Below, piece after piece: positions 32,000 through 41,790 of a DNA stretch of 64,000 nucleotides (positions are counted from its first letter, which is position 1; every line of letters starts with the position of its first letter). The translations under genes and the position numbers were made by a program. The notes beneath the pieces are model-generated. The model was given only the letters and a program-made list of their open reading frames with translations. It had not been told where the DNA came from and searched no databases. The DNA comes from Leptospira levettii (GTDB lineage: Bacteria; Spirochaetota; Leptospiria; Leptospirales; Leptospiraceae), in contig NZ_NPDM01000001.1 of NCBI RefSeq assembly GCF_002812085.1, forward strand, positions 1,240,001 through 1,304,000, in the 5' to 3' direction.

Positions 32000-32326
32000 A
32001 TGTCAGGATCAGAACAAGTATTAGAAAAACTCAGTCAACTTTCGTATTTTGATAATTTAGCATTATACTATTTGTGTAATGAAACTCCCCCTCAAACATT
32101 GGCACTGGCTTTTTTACAAATGGATGAAAAAATCGCAGGATCCATGTTAGGTGTATTGGATTTACAAAGAAGAAAGTATGTTCATGAGCTTATGGCATTA
32201 CAAAAAGAAAGCTCAGAAGAGTCAAAAAAAGCCGCCGCAGAAGGATTATTACTCATTGCCGACGGACTTATTTCTAGAAATTTAATTAGCAAACAAGGTC
32301 ATTATTTTTTCGGAACTAAAAAATAA
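32000..32326 (+). CDS. Small FliG-like domain protein
   Basis: 108 aa. ETPPQTLALAFLQMDEKIAG followed by a short helix and RRKYVHELMALQ resembles the FliG middle-domain EHPQTIALIL module. It is too short to be a motor switch protein and carries no other domain. It follows the M32 gene by 19 bases and may be cotranscribed. Function unknown; a spirochaete flagellar accessory role is only a guess. Its end overlaps the convergent DUF423 gene by 25 bases. Confidence 0.65.
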   Translation: MSGSEQVLEKLSQLSYFDNLALYYLCNETPPQTLALAFLQMDEKIAGSMLGVLDLQRRKYVHELMALQKESSEESKKAAAEGLLLIADGLISRNLISKQGHYFFGTKK

Positions 32327-32730
32327 TACATTCCTAGCCCTAAACATAACCATCCAGCGAGAAAACTCACTCCTCCAAAAGGAGTGATGGCACCAAAAAT
32401 TTTAAGTCCTGTAATTGCTAAGAAATATAAACTAAAGGAAAAAATTAGAATTCCAGTCAAAAACATCCAAATCGATAAGCGAAGGTACTTGTTTGATTTC
32501 TCGGATGTCTCGTTTTGTTCGGAAAGGATTAACATCAAAAATACGAAAAGAGCTGTAATACTATGATAAAAATGGTATTTATTTCCAGTTTCAAATGTGA
32601 TCATAAGATCTGCTGATATAATTTTTTTCAGACCATGTGCTCCAAAAGCACCAATCGCCACAGCTAAAAACCCAGCTAAACAAATGAGTAAGATCAAAAC
32701 TAAATCGGATTGCTTCTTGACAAGTTTCAT
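32302..32730 (-). CDS. DUF423 family membrane protein (YgdD-like)
   Basis: 142 aa with four membrane helices. Typical family features: FLAVAIGAFGAHGLKK near the N-terminus and ITPFGGVSFLAGWLCLG near the C-terminus, with NKYHFYHSITALF between. A widespread small inner-membrane protein of unknown function. The TTG/ATG start region partly overlaps the divergent zinc-ribbon gene upstream, but that gene more likely starts at 32752. Confidence 0.9.
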   Translation of the reverse strand: MKLVKKQSDLVLILLICLAGFLAVAIGAFGAHGLKKIISADLMITFETGNKYHFYHSITALFVFLMLILSEQNETSEKSNKYLRLSIWMFLTGILIFSFSLYFLAITGLKIFGAITPFGGVSFLAGWLCLGLGMYYFLVPKK

Positions 32731-32751
32731 ATTCGATACTTCCTATTGCCT

Positions 32752-33087
32752 ATGACTCCAGATCTATCCGGAAAGAATACTAAATTTGTTCGAGTTTGGC
32801 GACAACTCAATGTAGACGATGTAAAAAAACAATTACTCTATATCGATGATCTTTACGGAACTTGTGGAAATTGCAAAAAACTTGGACTCAATTATCTCAA
32901 GGATAAAAAATGCCCTGAATGTGGAATTACTTTCAAGTATCTAGCAACTAAATTGAGTAAGGTGGCGGATATTGCCAAAATTTTGAGTAGAATTGAAAAA
33001 GAAGGATTGGAACTAACTTTGATCGAAAGAGAAGATTTTGAAAGATCAAGTGCATCAGATGCAGCACGTGATCTTTTTAAATCATAA
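32752..33087 (+). CDS. Small zinc-ribbon protein
   Basis: 111 aa from ATG at 32752 (MTPDLSGKNTKFVRV). CGNCKKLGLNYLKDKKCPEC provides a four-cysteine zinc ribbon in the middle, followed by helices. No membrane segment. Family not recognised; a nucleic-acid or protein-binding adaptor is likely from the ribbon. Divergent from the DUF423 gene. Confidence 0.75.
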   Translation: MTPDLSGKNTKFVRVWRQLNVDDVKKQLLYIDDLYGTCGNCKKLGLNYLKDKKCPECGITFKYLATKLSKVADIAKILSRIEKEGLELTLIEREDFERSSASDAARDLFKS

Positions 33088-33097
33088 AATTTATTAA

Positions 33098-33859
33098 CTA
33101 AAACTTAAAAGACCAACCAAATTGAGCTGTTTTATTGTGAGCAGCTGTGTCTTCCCAAGCATCAAATGCTCGCACAACTCTAGTTACGGCCATTGCTGCA
33201 AAAATACCAACAGCGTTTGGTGATTCCCAAACATTTCCTGGTCCTTTTGTATTCAACATATGATCATAAATATTCTTTTTTGGTAAATTTTCTTGAGCAT
33301 ATAAGTAGGCACCACCTACCAAAATTAAATCACATAAAAAATAAATGCTCATACTAACGAAAGTATCACGATTTGTGAATAGTGGAGAATTCCAGGAATT
33401 ATAACCAACAGATGCCATTGGTGTAATTAAATTTAAACCTTGAGAAACAATATGATATTTTTCAGTTAATGGAACTGCTGATTCGTGTGGAGGTTTTTGT
33501 AACAACTCCTGTTCCAAAATTTGTTTCCACATTTTTTCCTGACCCCTTCTCGGAGACTCGATACGGATAATGGAATCGGGTGAAGTTTTCCCAACCTTTC
33601 CTACATAAATGTTAAAGTCATAAGGATTACTCCAACGATTTCTATATCGATACATAAAACCTTGGGTTTTTTCATCTGCGTAAAAATCGGGGTCTAACTT
33701 ATTCAGAAGTGCAAGTAGACGAATATTTACATCATCTGGTCCACCCAATACTTCTACAGTCTCTCCAGCAAAAATCGATTTTGGAGAAAAACATATCAGG
33801 AATAAAAATAACAAAGCATAAGTTATGCGAATATTTAATTTCAATTTTAATAAATTCAT
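33098..33859 (-). CDS. Hypothetical exported protein
   Basis: 253 aa from ATG at 33859, which overlaps the upstream protease stop as ATGA. A signal peptide (ITYALLFLFLICF...IFAG) is followed by a soluble domain (ETVEVLGGPDDVNIRLLALL) and two weaker hydrophobic stretches (VSMSIYFLCDLILVGGAYLY and AVGIFAAMAVTRVVRAF). Co-expressed with a CPBP protease. Unknown; the tail region has an outer-membrane-like final Phe. Confidence 0.75.
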   Translation of the reverse strand: MNLLKLKLNIRITYALLFLFLICFSPKSIFAGETVEVLGGPDDVNIRLLALLNKLDPDFYADEKTQGFMYRYRNRWSNPYDFNIYVGKVGKTSPDSIIRIESPRRGQEKMWKQILEQELLQKPPHESAVPLTEKYHIVSQGLNLITPMASVGYNSWNSPLFTNRDTFVSMSIYFLCDLILVGGAYLYAQENLPKKNIYDHMLNTKGPGNVWESPNAVGIFAAMAVTRVVRAFDAWEDTAAHNKTAQFGWSFKF

Positions 33860-34755
33860 GATTGGACCACTGGTAATTGAAGATAAGCATTGATCAATCC
33901 TAATGAATTGTAAGTAGCATGGCAAGCCATCGCAATCCAAAGATTTCCTGTTTTAATGTACAAATAACCAAAAAACATTCCGACTCCACAAATGATGAAA
34001 GGAATGGCAATGGAAGTGCCTTCTCCATAATGTAACCAACCAAATAATAAGGATACAATGAGTAGGCCTTCTTGGGTTAATCCTTTATCAATGAAAGCTT
34101 TCAGTAAAAAACCTCTAAAAAAGATTTCTTCTAAAATTCCAGTAATGATACCAACAACATAAATGCCCCAAGCAAGTAGGTAACCGTTTCCATGTATGGC
34201 TTCGTATAATTTTTTTGCAAAAACACCCGACTCTAATGGAACCGATAATTTTTCAAGAATTACACCAAATACAACCACTACAAAAAAACATATGAAACCG
34301 TTTGTGATCCCTCGTAATAAAATTGGAATCGAAAGTTCGTCTTGTAAGTTTGTGACAGGAATTTGTAGTACTTTTTTGTATAACAAATAACCAAGTCCCA
34401 CATAACATAAAAACCATGGAACTGAATGTCCTAACAAGTAATAAGGTTTTTCAGTGAAAACAATTTCATAGAATTCACTCAGTAATGTGTTTGGATTTTC
34501 GGTTATCTCTTTTTGAAATTGGTCCTTGATCGGACCTACTACTTTTTGGTATTCCGCCAAAAGTCCTGAAAAATCTAACTTACCTTCAGAATACTCTTCA
34601 TATAAAGGAAGGATTTGTTCTTCTGGAATTCTGTGGTTTAAGACCGAATGGTTTACAAAAGCCAAAAAGAATACGGAATAAAAAAAGGAACAAACATAAA
34701 CGAGACCCAAAGAGTAGGCAGTGAGCCTAAAGATCTCAAAAAATCGATTCTGCAT
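33856..34755 (-). CDS. CPBP family intramembrane metalloprotease
   Basis: 299 aa, about eight membrane helices. Catalytic motifs of the CAAX-protease/bacteriocin-processing family: EEIFFRGFLLKAF, FGWLHYGEG and ACHATYNSLG. Glu-Glu and the two His residues coordinate zinc. An N-terminal loop of about 100 residues precedes the catalytic core. Substrate unknown; the coupled exported protein downstream may be linked. Confidence 0.92.
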   Translation of the reverse strand: MQNRFFEIFRLTAYSLGLVYVCSFFYSVFFLAFVNHSVLNHRIPEEQILPLYEEYSEGKLDFSGLLAEYQKVVGPIKDQFQKEITENPNTLLSEFYEIVFTEKPYYLLGHSVPWFLCYVGLGYLLYKKVLQIPVTNLQDELSIPILLRGITNGFICFFVVVVFGVILEKLSVPLESGVFAKKLYEAIHGNGYLLAWGIYVVGIITGILEEIFFRGFLLKAFIDKGLTQEGLLIVSLLFGWLHYGEGTSIAIPFIICGVGMFFGYLYIKTGNLWIAMACHATYNSLGLINAYLQLPVVQS

Positions 34756-34833
34756 CTGCCTTACAGTTCCTCAATTTCGGCAAGAATCGTCATCGTTTTT
34801 TTGAGATATGGTCGATAATCATTTTAGAAGATT

Positions 34834-35736
34834 ATGTCTAATCGCCTTGTTTTTCTGAAATGGACAGTGATTTGGATCGGTTTTGGAGCCGCTACCAATC
34901 TATTTCCAGGGCCACTCACATTGGCAAACCTTGAATATTCGAATCCATCTTTAAAAAACCTCCGTTCCGAAATCAAAGAAAACCTAAGAATTTCAAAATC
35001 AGGTACGAAACAAGAAATCCTAATCCCACTTAAGTATTATGAATACAAGGTGCAAAAGGAAGATAACTTTTTTAAAATCATGGCAAGAACAGGAATGGAT
35101 TTAGAAACCTTATCTTCCGTGAACGAACTCAGTTCCCCTCATGATTTATCGCAAGGGATGATCCTTGAAATTCCTAATATGCGCGGAACATTCCATCCAG
35201 AAGAAACGGATGGTAGTGAAAAAACAAAATTGATTTTAGCTGAAAAATACCAAATAGATGCCAACAAATTACAATATGATTCCGAACGAGGTAAGTGGTT
35301 TTTGCCTGGGATCTCAATGGGGAAATCAGAAAAATCTTTCTTTTACGGATTTGGATTTCAGTTTCCTTTAACAGCCGCAATCATCTCATCCAACTTTGGA
35401 AAACGATTAGATCCTTTTACTAAAAAAGAAACTTTTCATGGTGGTCTGGATATGGCCGCCAAACAAGGATCAGACGTATTTTCTTCTATGGATGGAGAAG
35501 TTAGTTTTGTAGGTACACAAGGTGGGTACGGTAATCTAATTATTATTAAACATATTTTAGGTTACGAAACGAGATATGGACATCTTTTAAACTTTGTTGT
35601 AAAACGAGGACAACGAGTCAAAAAAGGCGAAAAAATTGGTGAAGTTGGTCAAACAGGTAGAGCGACCGGTCCACATTTACATTTTGAAATTAGAAGAAAT
35701 TCAAAAAGAGAAAGACCTATTTTTCGATCTCATTAA
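34834..35736 (+). CDS. LysM-M23 peptidoglycan metallopeptidase
   Basis: 300 aa. An N-terminal signal or membrane helix (LKWTVIWIGFGAATNLF), a LysM domain (about 70-115: VQKEDNFFKIMARTGMDLET, ending ILEIPN) and a C-terminal M23 domain (about 185-295) with zinc ligands in HGGLDMAAKQG, RYGHL and GPHLHFEIR. Cuts peptidoglycan cross-links in the periplasm during growth or division; if the HxxxD, HxH ligands are complete, as they appear, it is an active enzyme. Confidence 0.94.
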   Translation: MSNRLVFLKWTVIWIGFGAATNLFPGPLTLANLEYSNPSLKNLRSEIKENLRISKSGTKQEILIPLKYYEYKVQKEDNFFKIMARTGMDLETLSSVNELSSPHDLSQGMILEIPNMRGTFHPEETDGSEKTKLILAEKYQIDANKLQYDSERGKWFLPGISMGKSEKSFFYGFGFQFPLTAAIISSNFGKRLDPFTKKETFHGGLDMAAKQGSDVFSSMDGEVSFVGTQGGYGNLIIIKHILGYETRYGHLLNFVVKRGQRVKKGEKIGEVGQTGRATGPHLHFEIRRNSKRERPIFRSH

Positions 35737-35782
35737 AAAAAGATTTTACGATCTATCTTGAGTGTGTTACTTCTTGGATTCA

Positions 35783-36958
35783 ATGGACTTTGAAATTCCC
35801 CAAGAAGTTGAATCACTTCGTAAAAACATCCAATCTTTCATAGCAGAAGAAATCATTCCTCTGGAAAAACATTATGATTATGAAAAAGGTCGAATGCCAG
35901 AGGACATCAACCAACAAGCACGTGCTAAAGTAAAATCAGCAGGTTTTTGGACACCTCACCTACCCAAATCAGAAGGTGGATTAGGTTTAGATTTAATTGG
36001 AACTTGTATTATCTTTAGTGAACTTGGTCGTTCTCCCATTGCTCCTTATATATTTAATTGTGATGCACCTGATGAAGGCAATATGCATTTGTTATCCCTT
36101 GCCGCATCCGAAAAACAAAAAGAATTAATTTTACATCCTCTCATCAAAGGAGAACTTCGCACTGGATTTGCAATGACTGAACCTTCACCTGGTGCAGGAT
36201 CTGATCCCACTTCTTTGCAAACCAATGCTGAAAAACAAGGTGATAGATACATCCTCAATGGACGTAAGTGGTATTGCACTGGAGCCAATGGAGCGAAGTA
36301 CCTCATCGTAATGGCGAAAGTTAATGGAAGTTTTCGCAAAACTACAATGTTTCTTGTGCCAACTGATGCGAAAGGTTATACTATGTTACGTGAGATAGAA
36401 CTAATGGGGTCTCACGGTCCAGGTGGGCATTGTGAACTCAATTTTGAAAATGTAGAAGTTCCTGAAGATATGGTTTTAGGTAGAGTCGGCGAAGGTTTTC
36501 GTTTATCACAGGAAAGATTGGGTCCAGCTCGCCTCACCCATTGCATGAGATGGACTGGGATGGCAAGAAGAGCACTTTCGATTGCTCGAAGTTATGCGAA
36601 AGAAAGAGAAGTTTTTAGTGCAAGAATCGCAGATCACCAAGGAATCCAGTGGATGTTTGCAGAACGTGCTACTGAGATCGAGATGGCATTTTTATTAACA
36701 CTGAAAGCTGCTTGGTTATTAAAAAAGGGTAAGGATGCAAGACAGGAAACTTCCATGGCAAAATGGAAAGTGAGTGAGTCGTTGTGTAATACAATCGACA
36801 TGGCGATTCAAATTTGTGGTGGAAAAGGATATTCGAGAGACTTACCACTCGAATTGTTTTATCGAGATGCACGCGCAGCAAGAATTGCAGATGGTCCTTC
36901 CGAAGTTCATAAAATGGTCATTGGTCGCAATTATGTATCTGAAAAATGGGATTTTTAA
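35783..36958 (+). CDS. Acyl-CoA dehydrogenase family protein (ACAD10/11-like)
   Basis: 391 aa from ATG at 35783 ([12 protein letters not shown]); a GTG at 35762 is possible. FAD-dependent oxidation of acyl-CoA. Seen: [17 protein letters not shown] (FAD and substrate loop), [14 protein letters not shown], and near the C-terminus [20 protein letters not shown]. It is followed by a phosphotransferase-like gene, the pairing typical of ACAD10/11-type enzymes that handle 4-hydroxy acids after phosphorylation. Confidence 0.93.
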   Translation: MDFEIPQEVESLRKNIQSFIAEEIIPLEKHYDYEKGRMPEDINQQARAKVKSAGFWTPHLPKSEGGLGLDLIGTCIIFSELGRSPIAPYIFNCDAPDEGNMHLLSLAASEKQKELILHPLIKGELRTGFAMTEPSPGAGSDPTSLQTNAEKQGDRYILNGRKWYCTGANGAKYLIVMAKVNGSFRKTTMFLVPTDAKGYTMLREIELMGSHGPGGHCELNFENVEVPEDMVLGRVGEGFRLSQERLGPARLTHCMRWTGMARRALSIARSYAKEREVFSARIADHQGIQWMFAERATEIEMAFLLTLKAAWLLKKGKDARQETSMAKWKVSESLCNTIDMAIQICGGKGYSRDLPLELFYRDARAARIADGPSEVHKMVIGRNYVSEKWDF

Positions 36959-36964
36959 AGATTC

Positions 36965-37996
36965 ATGGATATTAAAGAACTGCAAGAGAAGGTAGAACTT
37001 CACCTAACTTCCGTATGGAAAGAACCAGTTAAGATTACTGAAATTTTCCATCTGAGTGGAGGAGCTTGCCAAGATAATTATGCTTTGGATATACAATCCA
37101 ATACTGCTAAAAAATCACTTGTCCTTCGCACAGATAAGGGGGGAAGTTTACTTTCTTCATTATCGAAACGGGATGAATTTAAAGTAGCGGAACTTGTTTA
37201 CAATGCAGGAGTCAAAACTCCAACACCAGTTTATTTAGAAGAACAAACTTCAATTATAGGAACTCCTTTTTTCCTAATGGAAAAAATTGCCGGAAAAGCA
37301 ACAGGTCGTTACATCACAAAAGATAAAGAATTAGATTCCTATCGTAAAACAAAAATGGTTTCTGATTTAGCTTCAAATCTTGCAAAACTTCATACAGTAC
37401 TTCCAGAATCTGTAAAAGAAGAAGATCTAAAACAAAAACTCAAGTTAGTCACTAGAGAAAATTACATTCGTGAAGCAATTATCGATTTAAGACAGTCATT
37501 AGACGATTTACCAGAAGCTCATCCCGCGATTGAATTATGCCTCAATTGGATGGAGTCACATGCACCAAACATTGATAAAATTGTTTTAGTACATGGAGAT
37601 TTTCGAACTGGAAATTTTATGATGAATGCTGATGGTCTTCAAGGAATCTTAGATTTTGAATTTGCCCACTTTGGAGATCGACACGAAGACATCGCTTGGT
37701 TGTGTATGCGAGATTGGAGGTTTGGTCGACTCAATAAAGAAGTAGGTGGATTCGGCGATCGAAAGGATTTTTATCAAGAATACGAACTTACTTCTGGTAT
37801 CAAGGTTGATCCATATAAAGTTTCCTATTGGGAAATCATGGGAAATATTCGTTGGGCCATAGGAAGTGCTCAACAAGCTGAAAGGCATTTATCAGGCAAA
37901 GACAAAGGAATCGAACTTGCTTCCATCGGAAGAAGGACAGCGGAAATGGAATGGGAAGCAATGCGTCTTATAGAGGAATTAGAAAATGCAGTATAG
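36965..37996 (+). CDS. Aminoglycoside-phosphotransferase-like kinase linked to acyl-CoA dehydrogenase
   Basis: 343 aa with a protein-kinase-like fold: VLRTDKGGSLLSS (nucleotide region), catalytic loop VLVHGDFRTGNFM and metal-binding ILDFEFAHFGDRHEDIAWL. In ACAD10/11 the same domain is fused to the dehydrogenase and phosphorylates 4-hydroxyacyl-CoA; here the two are adjacent genes with a 6-base gap. That substrate is inferred from context. Confidence 0.92.
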   Translation: MDIKELQEKVELHLTSVWKEPVKITEIFHLSGGACQDNYALDIQSNTAKKSLVLRTDKGGSLLSSLSKRDEFKVAELVYNAGVKTPTPVYLEEQTSIIGTPFFLMEKIAGKATGRYITKDKELDSYRKTKMVSDLASNLAKLHTVLPESVKEEDLKQKLKLVTRENYIREAIIDLRQSLDDLPEAHPAIELCLNWMESHAPNIDKIVLVHGDFRTGNFMMNADGLQGILDFEFAHFGDRHEDIAWLCMRDWRFGRLNKEVGGFGDRKDFYQEYELTSGIKVDPYKVSYWEIMGNIRWAIGSAQQAERHLSGKDKGIELASIGRRTAEMEWEAMRLIEELENAV

Positions 37997-38435
37997 ACCT
38001 GATACAAAAGAACTACTTTCTGCCATCCAAGAATTTATGATGAAAGAATTATTACCAAAACTAGAAGGTGATGATTTATTATCATATAAAACATTAGTTT
38101 CATGGAATATGTTAGGTGTCATTGCAAGGGAAATCGAAAATTCAGAATATACCAATCTTTGGGCGGAAATTTTAAATCAGAAATTTCTAATTTCAGATTT
38201 GGAATCCAAATATAATTTAGAAAATTTTCAAAAACTTACAAAAAGAGAAAAACACCAAATTATTTACAATTGGAATCAAAGTTTAGCCCAAACAATTCGA
38301 AACCAATCAAACCAGACGAATTCAAAACACAATTCTCCTAATATTGACACCTCTCCAAAGGGAAAGATATGGAATTTGGTCAAATTACAATTAAAAGAAA
38401 ACTTATCTGTCTCCAATCCGAGGTTCCAAGTATAG
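37986..38435 (+). CDS. DUF6285-like protein
   Basis: 149 aa, starting MQYRPDTKELLSAIQEFM and followed by LVSWNMLGVIAREIE, as in DUF6285 proteins that sit next to this class of phosphotransferase. Overlaps the kinase gene by 11 bases, so coupled. Helical, charged, soluble. Probably an accessory subunit of the kinase; activity unknown. Confidence 0.82.
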   Translation: MQYRPDTKELLSAIQEFMMKELLPKLEGDDLLSYKTLVSWNMLGVIAREIENSEYTNLWAEILNQKFLISDLESKYNLENFQKLTKREKHQIIYNWNQSLAQTIRNQSNQTNSKHNSPNIDTSPKGKIWNLVKLQLKENLSVSNPRFQV

Positions 38436-39149
38436 ATGTCGTATTTATATTTAGTTCGTCATGGTCAAGCGGATAGACTTGGGAAAAATTACGACCAACT
38501 AACAGAACTAGGTTGGAAACAAGCTAATCTATTAGGGGAATATTTTAAACACCAAAGAATTGAATTTGATTCTGTTTATACTGGAACGTTAAACAGGCAA
38601 AAACAAACTGCTGAAGGAATTATCAAAAGTTTTACCAAGGATCAATTTTGTATCCCAGATCCGATTGAAAATTCAGCTTGGGATGAATTTGATTCAAGGA
38701 TGTGGTTAGGAATTGCTGCTAAAATCCGAAATGCGAATCCTTCATTTGCAAAATTGTATGAAGCATATAAAATTGCATGGGAAGAGGGAAAAGAAGAGAC
38801 TAGGCATTATTTTCAGGAGCTCATACAATTGGTATTAGCTGATTGGGTAAATGGAGTTTGGGGTTCGATCGAACCGTATACATTTGAAGAATATGTTGAA
38901 AAGGTATCGAAAGGTCCATTCCAAATCCCTATTGATGTAAAAAGTACCCTTGTAATTTCTTCAAGTACTCCCATAGCCATTATGATGGGATTATCTTGCA
39001 AAATGGATTATAAAGAATTTCCTATTTTTATGAAATCGATTTTAAATTCTTCTTTAAGTGTGTTTCGTCGAGAAAACAATCATTGGGAACCTGTAAGTTG
39101 GAATGGAACTCCCCATTTACAACATCCAGATCTGATTACAATTGTTTAA
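38436..39149 (+). CDS. Histidine phosphatase (phosphoglycerate-mutase-like) family protein
   Basis: 237 aa. Starts with the phospho-histidine motif LVRHGQADR, followed by GTLNRQKQTAE. The second part has a typical helical insertion and SSSTPIAIMMG in place of the usual second-His GHG segment, so the second catalytic His is not obvious. It starts directly after the DUF6285 stop, closing the dehydrogenase-kinase operon. Substrate unknown. Confidence 0.9.
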   Translation: MSYLYLVRHGQADRLGKNYDQLTELGWKQANLLGEYFKHQRIEFDSVYTGTLNRQKQTAEGIIKSFTKDQFCIPDPIENSAWDEFDSRMWLGIAAKIRNANPSFAKLYEAYKIAWEEGKEETRHYFQELIQLVLADWVNGVWGSIEPYTFEEYVEKVSKGPFQIPIDVKSTLVISSSTPIAIMMGLSCKMDYKEFPIFMKSILNSSLSVFRRENNHWEPVSWNGTPHLQHPDLITIV

Positions 39150-39162
39150 CAAACAAATTTGT

Positions 39163-39858
39163 TTATGGTTGGGTAAAGGAAGACAATAACTTAACTCTAT
39201 TTTTTGCCTTTTGTCCCCAACCTGATCTTGGATAATTTTTATACAAATGATCCATTGCGGCTAGTTCTTCTTCATTTGTTTTGCTATAACGAACTGAAAT
39301 TTTTGGCTCTTCTTGGAATTTAAAATCAACTGTTACATGAAAACTTCCCATAAACACAACAGTACCTGGTAGTAAATCTACTCTCGATTTCCGAATCTCT
39401 TCTGGATCAAAATCAATGTCGATTTTATTTGGTTGTTTTGTGCTACTAAAAGCAAAATCTGAAGCACCACGGTTGAGTAAATGGACTGCATCAAAAATTT
39501 CGTATTGGCCTTCTTTTAGGTTTTGAAAGTAATAATAATGTTCTGAACTTTCATTGTATTCGATTGACTTTTCACCTTTTCTTAAAGTCACTTTTTGAAA
39601 TCTTGGGTCAATCAATTCATCTAGTATCATTTCATCTTTAACAATCGTCATATGGACAATAATCAAACTACTTTGAGAATTTTTAGGACCAAAACTAGAG
39701 CACTCGGGAAACAAATAAGTAACCAAAAGTAAAATTAAAAACTTACGAAATATTCCCGAAGAAAACGATTCCCATTTTGAGATTGGTTTTTTATCCGGGA
39801 ATAAATCGTTATCAGAATTTCGATCTGATGGATTTGGATGTTCCGAGTTTGAGCTCAT
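39163..39858 (-). CDS. Hypothetical lipoprotein or membrane-anchored protein
   Basis: 231 aa. A polar N-terminus (about 1-38), then a hydrophobic stretch FLILLLVTYLFPEC that could be a lipoprotein signal with Cys near 53, and a beta-rich domain (GTVVFMGSFHVTVDFKF). The long polar segment before the hydrophobic part is unusual for a lipoprotein; a shorter start was not found. Unknown function. A 13-base gap separates it from the convergent phosphatase gene. Confidence 0.7.
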   Translation of the reverse strand: MSSNSEHPNPSDRNSDNDLFPDKKPISKWESFSSGIFRKFLILLLVTYLFPECSSFGPKNSQSSLIIVHMTIVKDEMILDELIDPRFQKVTLRKGEKSIEYNESSEHYYYFQNLKEGQYEIFDAVHLLNRGASDFAFSSTKQPNKIDIDFDPEEIRKSRVDLLPGTVVFMGSFHVTVDFKFQEEPKISVRYSKTNEEELAAMDHLYKNYPRSGWGQKAKNRVKLLSSFTQP

Positions 39859-39872
39859 ATCAATCTAGGTCC

Positions 39873-40889
39873 TTAGCCCATTGGGTATTGAATTTTTTTG
39901 GATACAGCATTAATTTCGGATAATATTTCATCAGATAAAATGACATCTGTAGCTTTTAATGATTCTTCAAGTTGTTCCACGGTATTCGCACCAATAATTG
40001 TAGAGGCAACAAAATCATGTTGTTTACTCCAAGCAACAGACATCACTGTGACACTCATCCCATATTTATTTGCAATTTCCATCAATTCTTTTGTAGATGC
40101 TAACGTTTGTTCATTTAAGAATCGGTTGGACATTCTTTTTTGTCTTTCCCCTTCTGCCATATACCTTACAAAACGAGCACCCTCCGGTTTTGTAGTACCA
40201 TTGTATTTTCCAGTTAACACTCCTCCTGCCAATGGAGAATAAGGTAAAAGGGAAACACCTTCTTTACGACAAACTTGAGCTAATTCATCTTCAAAACGAC
40301 GATTGAGAATTGAAAAATTATTTTGGATGGAATCATATCGAACTAAATTGTATTTATCCGATGTCCAAAGACTTTTCATAAGACCAAAGGAAGTTTCATT
40401 GGAACATCCAGCATATCGGATTTTTCCTTCTTCTTTTAATTCGGTGAGTGCTTCCATTGTTTCGTCATAAGCTACATCATGATCAGGCCAATGAGTTTGG
40501 TACAAATCGATAGTTTCGACACCTAACCTTTGTAAGGAACCTTCAATGGCACGTCGAATATGATACTTATCAAGAGCAGTTTTTCCTTCGCGTAAAGGTG
40601 GACTAAACCATCCATGCCCAGGACCAGCAGCTTTTGTTGCTAAGATGATTCCATCTCTTGGTTTGGTTTTTAGCCATTTTCCAAAAATCTCTTCTGTTCG
40701 GTGAACCCAAGATTTTTGAGGAGGTACAGGATATATTTCCGCTGTATCGTAAAAATCGATTCCAGACTCGTAAGCTTTGTCTAAAATTCGAAACGCCTCA
40801 TCTTCGTTACATGAGGAACCAAATGTCATGGTTCCCATACAAATTTCAGAAACCACCATACCTGTTTTGCCAAGTCTTCTTTTTTTCAT
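39873..40889 (-). CDS. Aldo/keto reductase
   Basis: 338 aa. NADPH-dependent TIM barrel: [18 protein letters not shown], catalytic Asp/Tyr in [12 protein letters not shown], His in YQTHWPD and C-terminal cofactor segment [14 protein letters not shown]. The Tas/YghZ-like subgroup fits best. It is followed two bases later on the same strand by an acylphosphatase. Physiological substrate unknown. Confidence 0.94.
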   Translation of the reverse strand: MKKRRLGKTGMVVSEICMGTMTFGSSCNEDEAFRILDKAYESGIDFYDTAEIYPVPPQKSWVHRTEEIFGKWLKTKPRDGIILATKAAGPGHGWFSPPLREGKTALDKYHIRRAIEGSLQRLGVETIDLYQTHWPDHDVAYDETMEALTELKEEGKIRYAGCSNETSFGLMKSLWTSDKYNLVRYDSIQNNFSILNRRFEDELAQVCRKEGVSLLPYSPLAGGVLTGKYNGTTKPEGARFVRYMAEGERQKRMSNRFLNEQTLASTKELMEIANKYGMSVTVMSVAWSKQHDFVASTIIGANTVEQLEESLKATDVILSDEILSEINAVSKKIQYPMG

Positions 40890-40890
40890 G

Positions 40891-41178
40891 TTATTTCTTA
40901 ATTAAAAAAGTTTTAAATTGGTTTTTGGGATCACTCCATTCTATGACATGATCCTTTACCTTTGCTTTTGTAGGTCCTCGTTGCATTGCTCGGTATAAAT
41001 CTTCGATAAAAAGTTTATCACCTTCGACAACTGCTTCCACTTCCCCATTTGGTAAGTTTTGAGTGTAACCTTTGAGTCTCATTTCTTGGGCTTTTTGTAG
41101 GATATAATAACGAAATCCAACACCCTGTACGGTTCCCCGTATTAAAATTCTTGCTCTTGCTTCTTCTGATTTTCCCAA
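40891..41178 (-). CDS. Acylphosphatase
   Basis: 95 aa. The small ferredoxin-like fold that hydrolyses acyl phosphates: [13 protein letters not shown] holds the phosphate loop with its catalytic Arg, and [12 protein letters not shown] holds the catalytic Asn, followed by VVEGD. Length matches the family. It lies between an aldo/keto reductase and a Nudix gene, all on the same strand. Confidence 0.95.
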   Translation of the reverse strand: MGKSEEARARILIRGTVQGVGFRYYILQKAQEMRLKGYTQNLPNGEVEAVVEGDKLFIEDLYRAMQRGPTKAKVKDHVIEWSDPKNQFKTFLIKK

Positions 41179-41199
41179 AGATTGTCTCCTTCAATTACC

Positions 41200-41691
41200 T
41201 TACTTGGATTTAACATTCTCTGCAATGTAATTTTGAATCGCAGATTTAAAAAGAGGAACAAACTTTTCATAAACAGGACGTTTAAAATCAACTACGGCTT
41301 CGATTGTATCCTCGATTTCCATATGGATTACAGTCAAAAACTCTTGTTCATGATGAACCAAATCACATTCTTCTAATTCCCCATCCCAAAAAAACAAAAT
41401 CCATCGTTGTAATTGTCCACGAAACTTTTGCAAATGAGAATTGAGTCCTAAAGAGTTGGGAAAATCATATGGAATCCAATCAGGGTATTCAGTTACATAA
41501 ATTGCTTTTTTGATTCCAAGCTCTTCATATAATTCACGTTTTGCGGCCTCTAAATAATCTTCTTCCTCATCGATTCCTCCTTGAGGAAATTGCCAAGAAC
41601 CTGGAAATTGAATCCGTTCTCCCACAATTACTTTTCCCAAAGAATTAAATACTACCATTCCTACATTTTTTCGGTAGGGTTTGTTTGTCAT
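41200..41691 (-). CDS. Nudix hydrolase, RppH-like
   Basis: 163 aa from ATG at 41691 (MTNKPYRKNVGMVVF), matching the RppH N-terminus; an upstream in-frame ATG at 41718 would add nine residues. WQFPQGGIDEEE followed by KRELYEELGI forms the Nudix box. RppH removes pyrophosphate from the 5' end of mRNA or cleaves dinucleoside polyphosphates. The WQFPQGG signature supports the RppH/Ap4A subgroup. Confidence 0.92.
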   Translation of the reverse strand: MTNKPYRKNVGMVVFNSLGKVIVGERIQFPGSWQFPQGGIDEEEDYLEAAKRELYEELGIKKAIYVTEYPDWIPYDFPNSLGLNSHLQKFRGQLQRWILFFWDGELEECDLVHHEQEFLTVIHMEIEDTIEAVVDFKRPVYEKFVPLFKSAIQNYIAENVKSK

Positions 41692-41790
41692 ATTTGTTAG
41701 AATGCGCCTTTCATCCATTTTCGCAAGAAATTCCTTAATTTTTTGTTTCTTGGGAAATCCTTAGTTTCAATCTTGGGATTAGGAGATAGT

